A program made the translations under genes and the position numbers. 5,237 bases of DNA, taken from contig CAYRIF010000266.1 in assembly GCA_964424205.1 (NCBI GenBank), positions 1 to 5,237 on the forward strand. The letters run 5' to 3'. Origin of the DNA: CAYRIF01 sp964424205. Lineage in GTDB: Bacteria; Bacteroidota; Bacteroidia; Cytophagales; Cyclobacteriaceae. The notes under the pieces are model-generated. The model was given only the letters and a program-made list of their open reading frames with translations. It made no database searches and was not told the DNA's origin. Below are positions 1-5,237 of the stretch, piece by piece; the first letter of the stretch is position 1, and every line of letters begins with the position of its first letter.

Positions 1-147
1 GAATTGAGAAAAACTGAAACGCAGGATTGGTGGAATGAAATATCCGATTTGGAAAAGTCATCCATTGAAAAAGGTATTGGCGACGCTGAAAATGGTAAAG
101 TAACTCCCCATTCTGAAGCCCGCAAAGTATATGAAAAGTGGCTATAA
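1..147 (+). CDS. Antitoxin of a type II toxin-antitoxin pair, 3' end only
   Basis: Frame 1 is open from the first base to a TAA at 145-147, giving the last 48 residues of a protein whose start lies outside the window. The visible part is acidic and polar, with the pattern QDWWNEIS near residues 8-15, an EKGIGDAENGK stretch, then PHSEA and the ending YEKWL. This resembles the C-terminal ends of small Bacteroidota antitoxins ('...DWW.EIS..E...IE.G..D...G...H.E....Y.KWL') that sit before RelE/ParE toxins; I recognise this by recall, not by a search. In such pairs the N-terminal part usually dimerises and binds the operator, and the C-terminal tail wraps and neutralises the toxin. The toxin gene starts inside its last codons (17-nt overlap), which suggests translational coupling. 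The promoter and DNA-binding part are not visible. Confidence 0.7.
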   Translation, partial: ELRKTETQDWWNEISDLEKSSIEKGIGDAENGKVTPHSEARKVYEKWL

Positions 148-433
148 GATTGACTGGACAGACAATGCGCTCAGTGAATTAAAACAAACGTATCAATACC
201 TAGAAGAAAATTGGACTGAGAAGGAATTGAGTAACCTATCTCTTGCCATCGAAAAAACGCTAAAACTAATTTCTTATAATCCCAACTTGTATCCTTTATC
301 GGATAAAAAGGATGTTAGAAGAGCGATTGTCAAAAAGTTGAATACACTGTATTATAGAGTACGAGAGGATAAACGGGTTGAAATTCTTTCATTTTTTTCA
401 AACAGAAAGAATCCTGATAAAAGAAAATTATAG
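131..433 (+). CDS. RelE/ParE-family toxin of a type II toxin-antitoxin system
   Basis: A 100-residue protein, the normal size for the ParE/RelE toxin superfamily. Family-type features are the N-terminal IDWTDNALSEL (residues 8-18), a helical hairpin with YLEENW (23-28), a basic central strand VRRAIVKKL (62-70), the YYRV strand (74-77), and the C-terminal VEILSFFSNRKNP (83-95), matching the 'I.IL.FFDNRQNP' ending common in Bacteroidota members. RelE-like members cleave mRNA on the ribosome and ParE-like members poison DNA gyrase; the sequence does not decide between them, so no symbol is given. The ATG at 131 lies 17 nt inside the upstream antitoxin gene, as usual for antitoxin-first operons, and no Shine-Dalgarno sequence is visible. 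The fold appears intact, with no frameshift or truncation. The pair probably acts as a stress or stabilisation module. Confidence 0.85.
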   Translation: MKSGYKIDWTDNALSELKQTYQYLEENWTEKELSNLSLAIEKTLKLISYNPNLYPLSDKKDVRRAIVKKLNTLYYRVREDKRVEILSFFSNRKNPDKRKL

Positions 434-578
434 TGTTTTTTCAGTGTAAATGGCCTTGAAAGGATAAAATCCAAATAACCTTGAATGGAATCTAATGATA
501 ACCAACCAAGCCTCACAAAGAACAAAGATCTCAAAAAAACCTACATCATCAGAAAGAAAGGTAACAGAAAGTAATCTC
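434..578. other. AT-rich spacer without a recognisable gene
   Basis: Between the toxin stop and the fic promoter region no convincing reading frame is visible on either strand. A T6 run at 435-440 directly after the toxin stop has no stable hairpin in front of it, so it is not called a terminator. Confidence 0.6.
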
Positions 579-624
579 ATATAGTATAAATTGACTATAT
601 TTGTCAAATAGAACTATGTCAAAT
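579..624 (+). promoter_or_regulatory. Candidate fic promoter (-7 box TATATTTG) with overlapping operator-like repeats
   Basis: TATATTTG at 596-603 fits the Bacteroidota -7 consensus TAnnTTTG and lies 19 nt before the ATG at 623. No TTG is present at the usual -33 distance, so the promoter may be weak. The box is embedded in symmetry: ATATAGT (579-585) and ACTATAT (594-600) form a perfect 7-bp inverted repeat with an 8-nt spacer. TTGAC (591-595) and GTCAA (603-607) form a second inverted pair with a 7-nt spacer. TGTCAAAT occurs at 602-609 and again at 617-624. A repressor bound here would cover the -7 box and the transcription start. The gene it precedes encodes an XRE-type DNA-binding domain, so autorepression is the obvious hypothesis, but this is inference. 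Confidence 0.5.
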
Positions 625-1708
625 GAATACTTTCGGAACAATATTAAAAACAAATAGAGAAGAGAAAGGGCTAAAACTAGCGGAGGTATTCGCTGCGCTT
701 AAAATTGATATTGCCATCATCAGCAAAATAGAAAGAGGAGAGCGCCGTGCTACCAGGAAGCAAGTGACTGATTTCATTCGATTTTATACACTCAATGAGC
801 AGGAGGGGTTTTCTGCTTGGCTGAGTGATAAAATATTATATGAGCTGAAAGATGAGCATTTTGGGTTGGAGGCATTAAAAGTTGCGGAGTCGGCAGTGAA
901 ATATCAAATCAAAAAGCATGCAGAAAAGCTTGATGATTTGGATTCAGACATTACCAATTTACTCAAAAAGGTTGATGCGCTCAGGGAGCAGTGGCAAAGC
1001 TATAAACCATTGAATCAAATTCAAGTAGAAAAAATGCAAGCCCATTTTAATGTGCATTATACTTTTGAAAGTAATCGGATTGAAGGCAATACGCTGACCA
1101 TGCAGGAAACACACCTGGTGGTGAATGAGGGACTGACTGTTGGCGGAAAAAGCATGCGGGAGCATTTGGAAGCCATCAATCATTATGAGGCGATTGATTT
1201 TATCATGGAGCTTGTGAAAAATAAAAGTATACTTTCTGAAAAAACCATGAAGGAGGTGCATTATTTAATTTTGAAGGGCATCGATAGAGCAAATGCAGGA
1301 ATTTATAGAACCGTACCTGTGATGATTAGTGGCAGTGTACATAAACCACCACAGCCATATTTGTTGGCAAGAAAGATGGAGGAGGTTTTTGAGTTTTATG
1401 ATAAATTCAAAGTAAAATTGCATCCTGTAATTATGGCTGCGGATATGCATCAGAAGATTGTAACGGTACATCCGTTCATTGATGGAAATGGTCGAACGTC
1501 TCGATTGATGATGAACTTGATTCTTTTGAATAGTGGTTTTACCATCGCTAATATTAAGGGCGATGATAAATCTAGGATGAGTTACTATACTGCTTTGGAG
1601 CAAGTGCAAACTGAGAATAATTCAAAAGCATTTTACATGTTGGTATTGAATGCTACTATTGAGTCGCTTGCAGCGCATATTGAATTGGCTGGAGGAATGC
1701 CGCATTAA
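623..1708 (+). CDS. XRE helix-turn-helix and Fic domain fusion protein (putative AMPylating enzyme/regulator)
   Basis: A 361-residue protein built from two modules. Residues about 4-56 are an XRE/Cro-type HTH, with the recognition part IISKIERGERRATRKQV, followed by a tail (57-95) like that of small stand-alone Bacteroidota XRE regulators. A charged, possibly coiled-coil linker (about 96-125) leads to a Fic domain (about 135-350). The catalytic motif HPFIDGNGRTSR is at 283-294 and matches HxFx(D/E)GNGRxxR with H283 as the expected catalytic base. The flap region is around GIYRTVPV (226-233). An inhibitory motif S150-xxx-E154-G155 (SNRIEGN) precedes the core, as in class II Fic proteins, where the glutamate blocks productive ATP binding. 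Fic enzymes usually transfer AMP from ATP to a hydroxyl side chain; the target here is unknown. All key residues are present, so the enzyme is probably active and self-inhibited, and cytoplasmic (no signal peptide or membrane segment). The ATG at 623 is chosen because the HTH begins right after it; the ATG at 616 is out of frame. It is likely transcribed alone, separate from the TA pair. Confidence 0.88.
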   Translation: MNTFGTILKTNREEKGLKLAEVFAALKIDIAIISKIERGERRATRKQVTDFIRFYTLNEQEGFSAWLSDKILYELKDEHFGLEALKVAESAVKYQIKKHAEKLDDLDSDITNLLKKVDALREQWQSYKPLNQIQVEKMQAHFNVHYTFESNRIEGNTLTMQETHLVVNEGLTVGGKSMREHLEAINHYEAIDFIMELVKNKSILSEKTMKEVHYLILKGIDRANAGIYRTVPVMISGSVHKPPQPYLLARKMEEVFEFYDKFKVKLHPVIMAADMHQKIVTVHPFIDGNGRTSRLMMNLILLNSGFTIANIKGDDKSRMSYYTALEQVQTENNSKAFYMLVLNATIESLAAHIELAGGMPH

Positions 1709-1742
1709 TTGTGGCATCCCTCGCCACTTGTTGGCGTGCCAA
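1694..1742 (+). other. Overlapping hairpins at the fic 3' end (possible transcript end structure)
   Basis: Three mutually exclusive foldings are visible. One pairs GG-A-ATGCCGC (1694-1703, one bulged A) with GTGGCATCC (1711-1719), including one G-U pair, and places the stop codon in a 7-nt loop. A second pairs GTGGC (1711-1715) with GCCAC (1723-1727). A third pairs TGGCA (1712-1716) plus CGCCA (1722-1726) with the continuous TGGCGTGCCA (1732-1741), leaving a 5-nt bulge. TTGGC-GT-GCCAA (1731-1742) is also a small palindrome. No U-run follows directly; the nearest is T6 at 1772-1777, about 30 nt away, so a classical intrinsic terminator is not supported. Confidence 0.4.
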
Positions 1743-1794
1743 ACGGGTCAGGGTCATGGAGAACTATAATATTTTTTAAAGGATTTTAGGTGAT

Positions 1795-1821
1795 GTTCTG
1801 TGAGGACATAGACCACGGAAC
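1795..1821. repeat. Imperfect inverted repeat in the fic-metG convergent spacer
   Basis: GTTCTGTG (1795-1802) and CACGGAAC (1814-1821) pair over 8 positions (one is U-G in the plus-strand RNA) around an 11-nt loop. The hairpin lies 24 nt beyond the metG stop on the minus strand, but no U-run follows it in either direction. It may be a weak bidirectional transcript-end structure or part of a dispersed repeat. Confidence 0.4.
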
Positions 1822-1844
1822 AAAGTCAGCCGATTGTCACAAAA

Positions 1845-3890
1845 TCAACTCACCCCGCCACCATTCTCAATTGCCTTTTCAGGTTTTAAGAATGATAAGG
1901 TGCCATCAATATTTTCTGCCATGAGTATCATTCCCTGCGACTCGATGCCCATGATTTTACGAGGGGCAAGATTGAGCAACAGGCATACTTGTTTGCCAAG
2001 GATTGCATCTGGGTCATAATATTGTGCAATACCGCTGACAACCGTTCGCTGGTCAATACCCGTATCAACTTTTAATTTCAGCAGTTTTTTAGATTTTTTT
2101 ACTTTTTCAGCTTCTAAAATTGTACCGATTCGAATGTCCATTTTCATGAAATCATCGAATGCAACTTCTGGCTTTTGCTCAGGAATTGTTTTTGCCGCTA
2201 GCTCATTTTCCTTTTTTGTATCTTCTAGTTTCTGTATTTGATTTTCAATCATTTCGTCCTCTATTTTCTCAAAAAGTAAAGCTGGTTTATCAATCTGATG
2301 ATTGTTTTCTAATAAATCAATGTTGCCACTAGCTGCCCATCTTAAATCAGCAATGCCGAGCATGTCTTGCAATTTTTTACTGGTAAAGGGTAAAAATGGT
2401 TCGGAGACGATGGCTAGGTTTGCAGCAATCTGCAAACTGATGTTCAAAATTGTTTTCACTCTTTCTTCATCGTCTTTGATGAGCTTCCATGGCTCAGTAT
2501 CAGCAAGGTATTTGTTGCCTAGCCTTGCCAATTCCATCATGGTGTTGAGTGCCTCTCTAAATTTGTATTGCTCCAATGATGATGCTATCTTTTCAGGAAG
2601 TGCTTTTAATTTTACGATGGTGTCCTCATCGAAAGCTGTTAACGCACCTCTTTCTGGAACTACTCCTTCAAAATATTTATGCGTCAATACCAATGCTCGA
2701 TTTACAAAATTACCATAAATTGCTACAAGCTCGTTGTTATTTCTTGCTTGAAAATCCTTCCAAGTGAAGTCGTTGTCTTTTGACTCAGGTGCATTGGCGC
2801 AGAGCGTATAGCGCAGCACATCTTCTTTGCCAGGAAAATCCGCTAAATATTCATGCAGCCAAACCGCCCAATTACGAGAAGTTGAGATTTTATTTCCCTC
2901 TAAATTCATGAATTCATTGGCAGGGACATTGTCAGGCAAAATAAAATTTTTGGAGGCTTTTAGTATGGTAGGAAAAATAATACAGTGAAATACGATATTG
3001 TCTTTTCCTATAAAATGCACCAATTTTGTGTCCTCACACTTCCAATAGTCCTCCCATTTTTTTCCTGTCTTTTCTGCCCATTCCTTGGTAAAAGAAATAT
3101 AACCAATTGGCGCATCAAACCACACATAGAGTACTTTTCCTTCTGCATCGGCCAATGGAACTTTAATGCCCCAATCCAAATCCCTCGTCATGGCCCTTGG
3201 TTTTAATCCTTGCGTAATCCAAGATTTACACTGTCCATATACGTTTGGTTTCCATTCCTGATGACCTGCTAGCAACCATTCTTTGAGCCAATCTTCATAC
3301 TTATCGAGTGGTAGGTACCAATGCTTTGTTTCTTTTAATATTGGATTTTCGCCGCTGATGGTTGACTTTGGATTTATTAATTCCCGTGGGCTGAGTGCTG
3401 TGCCACAACTTTCGCACTGGTCACCATAAGCGCCATCAAATTTGCAATTTGGGCAAGTGCCTACAATATACCTGTCTGCTAAAAACTGCTTATTTTTCTC
3501 GTCGTAATATTGCTCAGAAGTTTTCTCCGTAAATTTACCATCATCGTACATTTTTTTAAACATTCCTGCGGCAGTCTGGTGATGGGTTTCTGAGGTTGTT
3601 CGTGAGTAAATATCAAAGGTCATTCCGAAATCTTCAAAAGATTTTTTAATTATTCCATGGTATTTATCAACGATATGCTGCGGCGTAACGCGTTCTTTTT
3701 TTGCTCGGAGTGTAATGGGTACACCATGTTCATCACTGCCACACACGAAGGCAACATCTTTTTCTTTCAACCTCAAGTATCGTGCATAAATATCAGCTGG
3801 CACGTAGACTCCTGCCAGGTGTCCAATGTGAACGGGACCGTTGGCATAAGGCAACGCTGCAGTGATGGTATATCGTTTTACTTCTGGCAT
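1845..3890 (-). CDS. metG: Methionyl-tRNA synthetase with C-terminal tRNA-binding domain
   Basis: A 681-residue class I aminoacyl-tRNA synthetase that charges tRNA-Met, including the initiator, with methionine using ATP in the cytoplasm. The Rossmann catalytic core opens with PYANGPVHIGH (HIGH at 21-24). A four-cysteine zinc knuckle is visible at C146, C149, C159 and C162. The conserved WFDAPIGYIS is at 257-266. The KMSKS loop is present as KISTS (334-338), a variant I recall as usual in Bacteroidota. The helical anticodon-binding domain (about 385-545) contains GNFVNRAL (393-400) and the conserved W468 in TEPW. A charged linker (545-575) leads to a Trbp111/EMAP-like OB-fold (about 577-672) starting DDFMKMDIRIGTI, which usually promotes dimerisation and tRNA binding. 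The length fits the long bacterial form. The ATG at 3888-3890 puts the HIGH motif at the expected distance. The gene is convergent with the fic gene and divergent from gcvT, so it is probably monocistronic. Confidence 0.98.
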   Translation of the reverse strand: MPEVKRYTITAALPYANGPVHIGHLAGVYVPADIYARYLRLKEKDVAFVCGSDEHGVPITLRAKKERVTPQHIVDKYHGIIKKSFEDFGMTFDIYSRTTSETHHQTAAGMFKKMYDDGKFTEKTSEQYYDEKNKQFLADRYIVGTCPNCKFDGAYGDQCESCGTALSPRELINPKSTISGENPILKETKHWYLPLDKYEDWLKEWLLAGHQEWKPNVYGQCKSWITQGLKPRAMTRDLDWGIKVPLADAEGKVLYVWFDAPIGYISFTKEWAEKTGKKWEDYWKCEDTKLVHFIGKDNIVFHCIIFPTILKASKNFILPDNVPANEFMNLEGNKISTSRNWAVWLHEYLADFPGKEDVLRYTLCANAPESKDNDFTWKDFQARNNNELVAIYGNFVNRALVLTHKYFEGVVPERGALTAFDEDTIVKLKALPEKIASSLEQYKFREALNTMMELARLGNKYLADTEPWKLIKDDEERVKTILNISLQIAANLAIVSEPFLPFTSKKLQDMLGIADLRWAASGNIDLLENNHQIDKPALLFEKIEDEMIENQIQKLEDTKKENELAAKTIPEQKPEVAFDDFMKMDIRIGTILEAEKVKKSKKLLKLKVDTGIDQRTVVSGIAQYYDPDAILGKQVCLLLNLAPRKIMGIESQGMILMAENIDGTLSFLKPEKAIENGGGVS

Positions 3891-3911
3891 ATTCTAATTT
3901 CTAAATTTTAG

Positions 3912-3919
3912 CAAAGATA
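3912..3919 (-). promoter_or_regulatory. Candidate metG promoter -7 box
   Basis: On the minus strand TATCTTTG matches the Bacteroidota TAnnTTTG element and lies 21 nt before the metG ATG. A TTG (complement of 3934-3936) lies only 14 nt upstream, which is shorter than the usual spacing, so the -33 element is doubtful. Confidence 0.5.
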
Positions 3920-3941
3920 AAGTTATTTTTTTTCAACATTC

Positions 3942-4050
3942 AGAAATTATGCTACTCTTAAGGGTAAATTTTTGTTTAATAATGAGCTTAATGGTTAAAT
4001 TGTATTTGTACCAAAAGAAATTAAGCTACTCTTAATGCCTTAATGGTAAA
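3942..4050 (+). repeat. Direct repeats in the metG-gcvT divergent spacer
   Basis: A 20-nt unit at 3942-3961 recurs at 4016-4035 with a single mismatch (T versus A at its ninth base), 74 nt apart. Each copy runs into a motif of the form CTTAA(G/T)GGTAAA: 3957-3968 in the first copy and 4039-4050 in the second, where an extra 8 nt (a tandem CTTAATGC/CTTAATGG) intervenes. A further version, CTTAATGGTTAAA, sits between them at 3987-3999. The last copy ends 10 nt before the putative gcvT -7 box. It may be a set of regulator sites or the trace of a local duplication. Confidence 0.6.
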
Positions 4051-4060
4051 CCAGAATTAG

Positions 4061-4068
4061 TAGATTTG
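4061..4068 (+). promoter_or_regulatory. Candidate gcvT promoter -7 box
   Basis: TAGATTTG matches TAnnTTTG exactly and is followed by the gcvT ATG 21 nt later. No clear -33 TTG is visible at the normal distance; the CTTAATGGTAAA repeat occupies that region instead. If this box is used, transcription starts near 4074, downstream of the in-frame TTG at 4066, which supports translation from the ATG at 4090. Confidence 0.5.
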
Positions 4069-4089
4069 TGCTACATAACCCAAAGAAAT

Positions 4090-5172
4090 ATGGAGATAAA
4101 AAAAATAGCATTAAATGACATTCATGAGAAACTAGGGGCGAAGATGGTGCCTTTTGCTGGATATAATATGCCTGTGAGATATTCGTCAGATATTGAGGAG
4201 CACATGACCGTTCGAAATGGGGTAGGAGTATTTGATGTATCACACATGGGTGAATTTGTGCTTAAAGGATCAAATGCACTGGGCTTAATTCAGCGGGTAA
4301 CGTCTAATGACGCTTCTAAATTAATAGACGGAAAAGCGCAGTACTCATGTTTGCCAAACGAAACAGGAGGCATTGTGGATGATTTGTTGGTATATAAAAT
4401 AAAGGATGAGGAATACCTATTAGTGGTGAATGCTTCGAATATTGATAAGGACTGGGATTGGATTCAGCAATACAATACTGAGGGCGTGGACATGCAAAAC
4501 ATCTCTGATGATATTAGCTTGTTTGCTGTGCAAGGACCAAAGGCAATTGAGGCATTGCAATCGCTTACGGATATTAATCTTTCTGACATCAGTTTTTACT
4601 CGTTTGTCAAAGGAGCATTAGCAGGAGCACCTGATGTCATTATCTCGGCGACTGGCTATACTGGTTCGGGAGGATTTGAATTGTATGTAAAAAACGAATA
4701 CGCAGCACAGGTTTGGAATAAAATATTTGAGGCAGGGAAGTCATTGGATATCAAGCCAATAGGACTTGGTGCAAGAGATACCTTGAGATTAGAAAAAGGA
4801 TACTGTTTGTACGGAAATGATATTGACGACACTACTTCGCCACACGAGGCAGGTTTGGGATGGATTACCAAATACACGAAGAAATTCACCAATTCAGAGC
4901 ATCTTTTGAAACAAAAAGAGGAGGGAGTGACACGGAAATTGGTAGGTTTTGTGATGGAAGAAAGAGGTATTCCTAGGCATGGCTATGAGATTAAAAACGA
5001 GGAAGGAGGAACGATAGGTCACGTAACTTCTGGCACACAATCTCCCATGCTAAGCAAGGGTATTGGGTTGGGCTATGTTGAAAAAGCATATGCAAAGGCT
5101 GAGTCGGAAATTTTTATTGCGGTACGGAAGAAAGTATTAAAGGCGGTGGTGCGGAAATTGCCATTGGTTTAA
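4090..5172 (+). CDS. gcvT: Glycine cleavage system T-protein (aminomethyltransferase)
   Basis: A 360-residue protein of normal family length. It takes the aminomethyl group from lipoyl-H-protein, passes the one-carbon unit to tetrahydrofolate as 5,10-methylene-THF and releases ammonia, in the cytoplasmic glycine cleavage complex with GcvP, GcvH and Lpd. Family signatures are GAKMVPFAGYNMPVRY (17-31), VRNGVGVFDVSHMGEF (41-56), GGIVDDLLVY (93-102) containing the conserved catalytic-site aspartate (D97 or D98), the folate-domain ATGYTGSGGFELY (187-199), LGARDTLRLEKGYCLYG (226-242), and the C-terminal barrel with RGIPRHGYEI (292-301) and VTSGTQSPMLSKGIGLGYV (312-330). The reading frame also extends 8 codons upstream to a TTG at 4066, but that TTG lies within the putative -7 box and the family begins at MEIKKIALND, so the ATG at 4090 is preferred. 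gcvP and gcvH are not in view. The next gene starts 10 nt downstream, so the two are probably co-transcribed. Confidence 0.97.
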   Translation: MEIKKIALNDIHEKLGAKMVPFAGYNMPVRYSSDIEEHMTVRNGVGVFDVSHMGEFVLKGSNALGLIQRVTSNDASKLIDGKAQYSCLPNETGGIVDDLLVYKIKDEEYLLVVNASNIDKDWDWIQQYNTEGVDMQNISDDISLFAVQGPKAIEALQSLTDINLSDISFYSFVKGALAGAPDVIISATGYTGSGGFELYVKNEYAAQVWNKIFEAGKSLDIKPIGLGARDTLRLEKGYCLYGNDIDDTTSPHEAGLGWITKYTKKFTNSEHLLKQKEEGVTRKLVGFVMEERGIPRHGYEIKNEEGGTIGHVTSGTQSPMLSKGIGLGYVEKAYAKAESEIFIAVRKKVLKAVVRKLPLV

Positions 5173-5182
5173 ATTATTTAGT

Positions 5183-5237
5183 ATGAAAAACATCGAAGTT
5201 TGCCTAAGCCCTGAATTAATTCATTTGTACGAGTTAT
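5183..5237 (+). CDS. comB: Probable 2-phosphosulfolactate phosphatase family protein (ComB-like), 5' end only
   Basis: An open frame starts at the ATG 10 nt after the gcvT stop and runs off the window end; only 18 full codons are visible, beginning MKNIEVCLSPEL and continuing IHLYEL. From memory this N-terminus matches Bacteroidota ComB homologues, where the first strand with V.LSP is followed by VVVVDI.RATS, but that diagnostic part lies beyond the window. ComB hydrolyses 2-phosphosulfolactate to sulfolactate in coenzyme M synthesis in archaea. Bacteria such as these lack that cofactor, so the true role is uncertain; a link to sulfonate metabolism would be speculation. The short gap to gcvT suggests a shared transcript. 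No Shine-Dalgarno sequence is visible. Confidence 0.55.
   Translation, partial: MKNIEVCLSPELIHLYEL

Noticed and set aside
435..482. T6 run after the toxin stop and a GGAT-AAA-ATCC hairpin as a terminator
   Set aside because: The hairpin has only 4 bp, lies after the T-run and is not followed by another; the order is wrong for an intrinsic terminator.
352..534. 60-codon minus-strand open frame over the toxin 3' end
   Set aside because: It overlaps a recognisable toxin gene, has no family resemblance and looks like a chance frame in AT-rich sequence.
616..623. ATG at 616 as the fic start
   Set aside because: It is out of frame with the HTH-Fic reading frame, whose family-like N-terminus begins at the ATG at 623.
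2302..2718. 138-codon plus-strand open frame inside metG
   Set aside because: It is antisense to a fully conserved MetRS coding region and shows no protein-family features.
2870..2890. KISTS instead of KMSKS in MetRS as a sign of an inactive or duplicated enzyme
   Set aside because: All other catalytic and zinc residues are intact, and this variant loop is, to my knowledge, the normal form in Bacteroidota MetRS.
3942..4035. CRISPR array
   Set aside because: There are only two copies of the 20-nt unit, one mismatch, no regular spacers and no cas genes; it is more likely a regulatory or duplicated sequence.
4066..4089. Eight-codon N-terminal extension of GcvT from a TTG start
   Set aside because: The TTG lies inside the TAGATTTG -7 box, so it would be upstream of the expected transcript start, and GcvT homologues begin around the MEIKKIALND segment.

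Overview
The window looks like a chromosomal segment from a member of the Bacteroidota, probably an environmental Cytophagia-, Chitinophagia- or Saprospiria-type organism; the exact group cannot be fixed from this piece. The evidence is: sequences matching the Bacteroidota -7 promoter consensus TAnnTTTG upstream of three genes, no Shine-Dalgarno sequence before the starts, AT-rich spacers, and a MetRS with a KISTS signature loop and a fused C-terminal tRNA-binding domain, which I recall as the usual Bacteroidota form.

Left part (1-1708): an accessory, toxin-like region. It opens with the 3' end of a small antitoxin gene that overlaps a complete RelE/ParE-family toxin gene by 17 nt, a classic type II toxin-antitoxin layout. 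After a 189-nt spacer comes a 361-aa protein that joins an XRE-type helix-turn-helix domain to a complete Fic domain carrying its own N-terminal inhibitory motif. The spacer just before it holds a TAnnTTTG box embedded in a cluster of TTGAC/GTCAA half-sites and a 7-bp inverted repeat, which suggests autoregulation by the XRE domain.

Middle (1709-3890): a 136-nt convergent spacer rich in hairpins and visually unlike its flanks (possible repeat debris) separates the fic gene from metG on the minus strand, a full-length methionyl-tRNA synthetase.

Right part (3891-5237): a divergent spacer of about 200 nt between metG and gcvT carries a 20-nt direct repeat with one mismatch and a three-times repeated CTTAA-type motif. 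It is followed by gcvT (T-protein of the glycine cleavage system) and, 10 nt later, the start of a probable comB-like gene (2-phosphosulfolactate phosphatase family) cut off by the window end.

metG and gcvT are housekeeping genes of amino-acid, tRNA and one-carbon metabolism. The TA pair and the HTH-Fic protein are the accessory part. The most unusual points are the XRE-Fic fusion with its candidate operator and the repeats in the two spacers. I see no clearly new multi-gene system.
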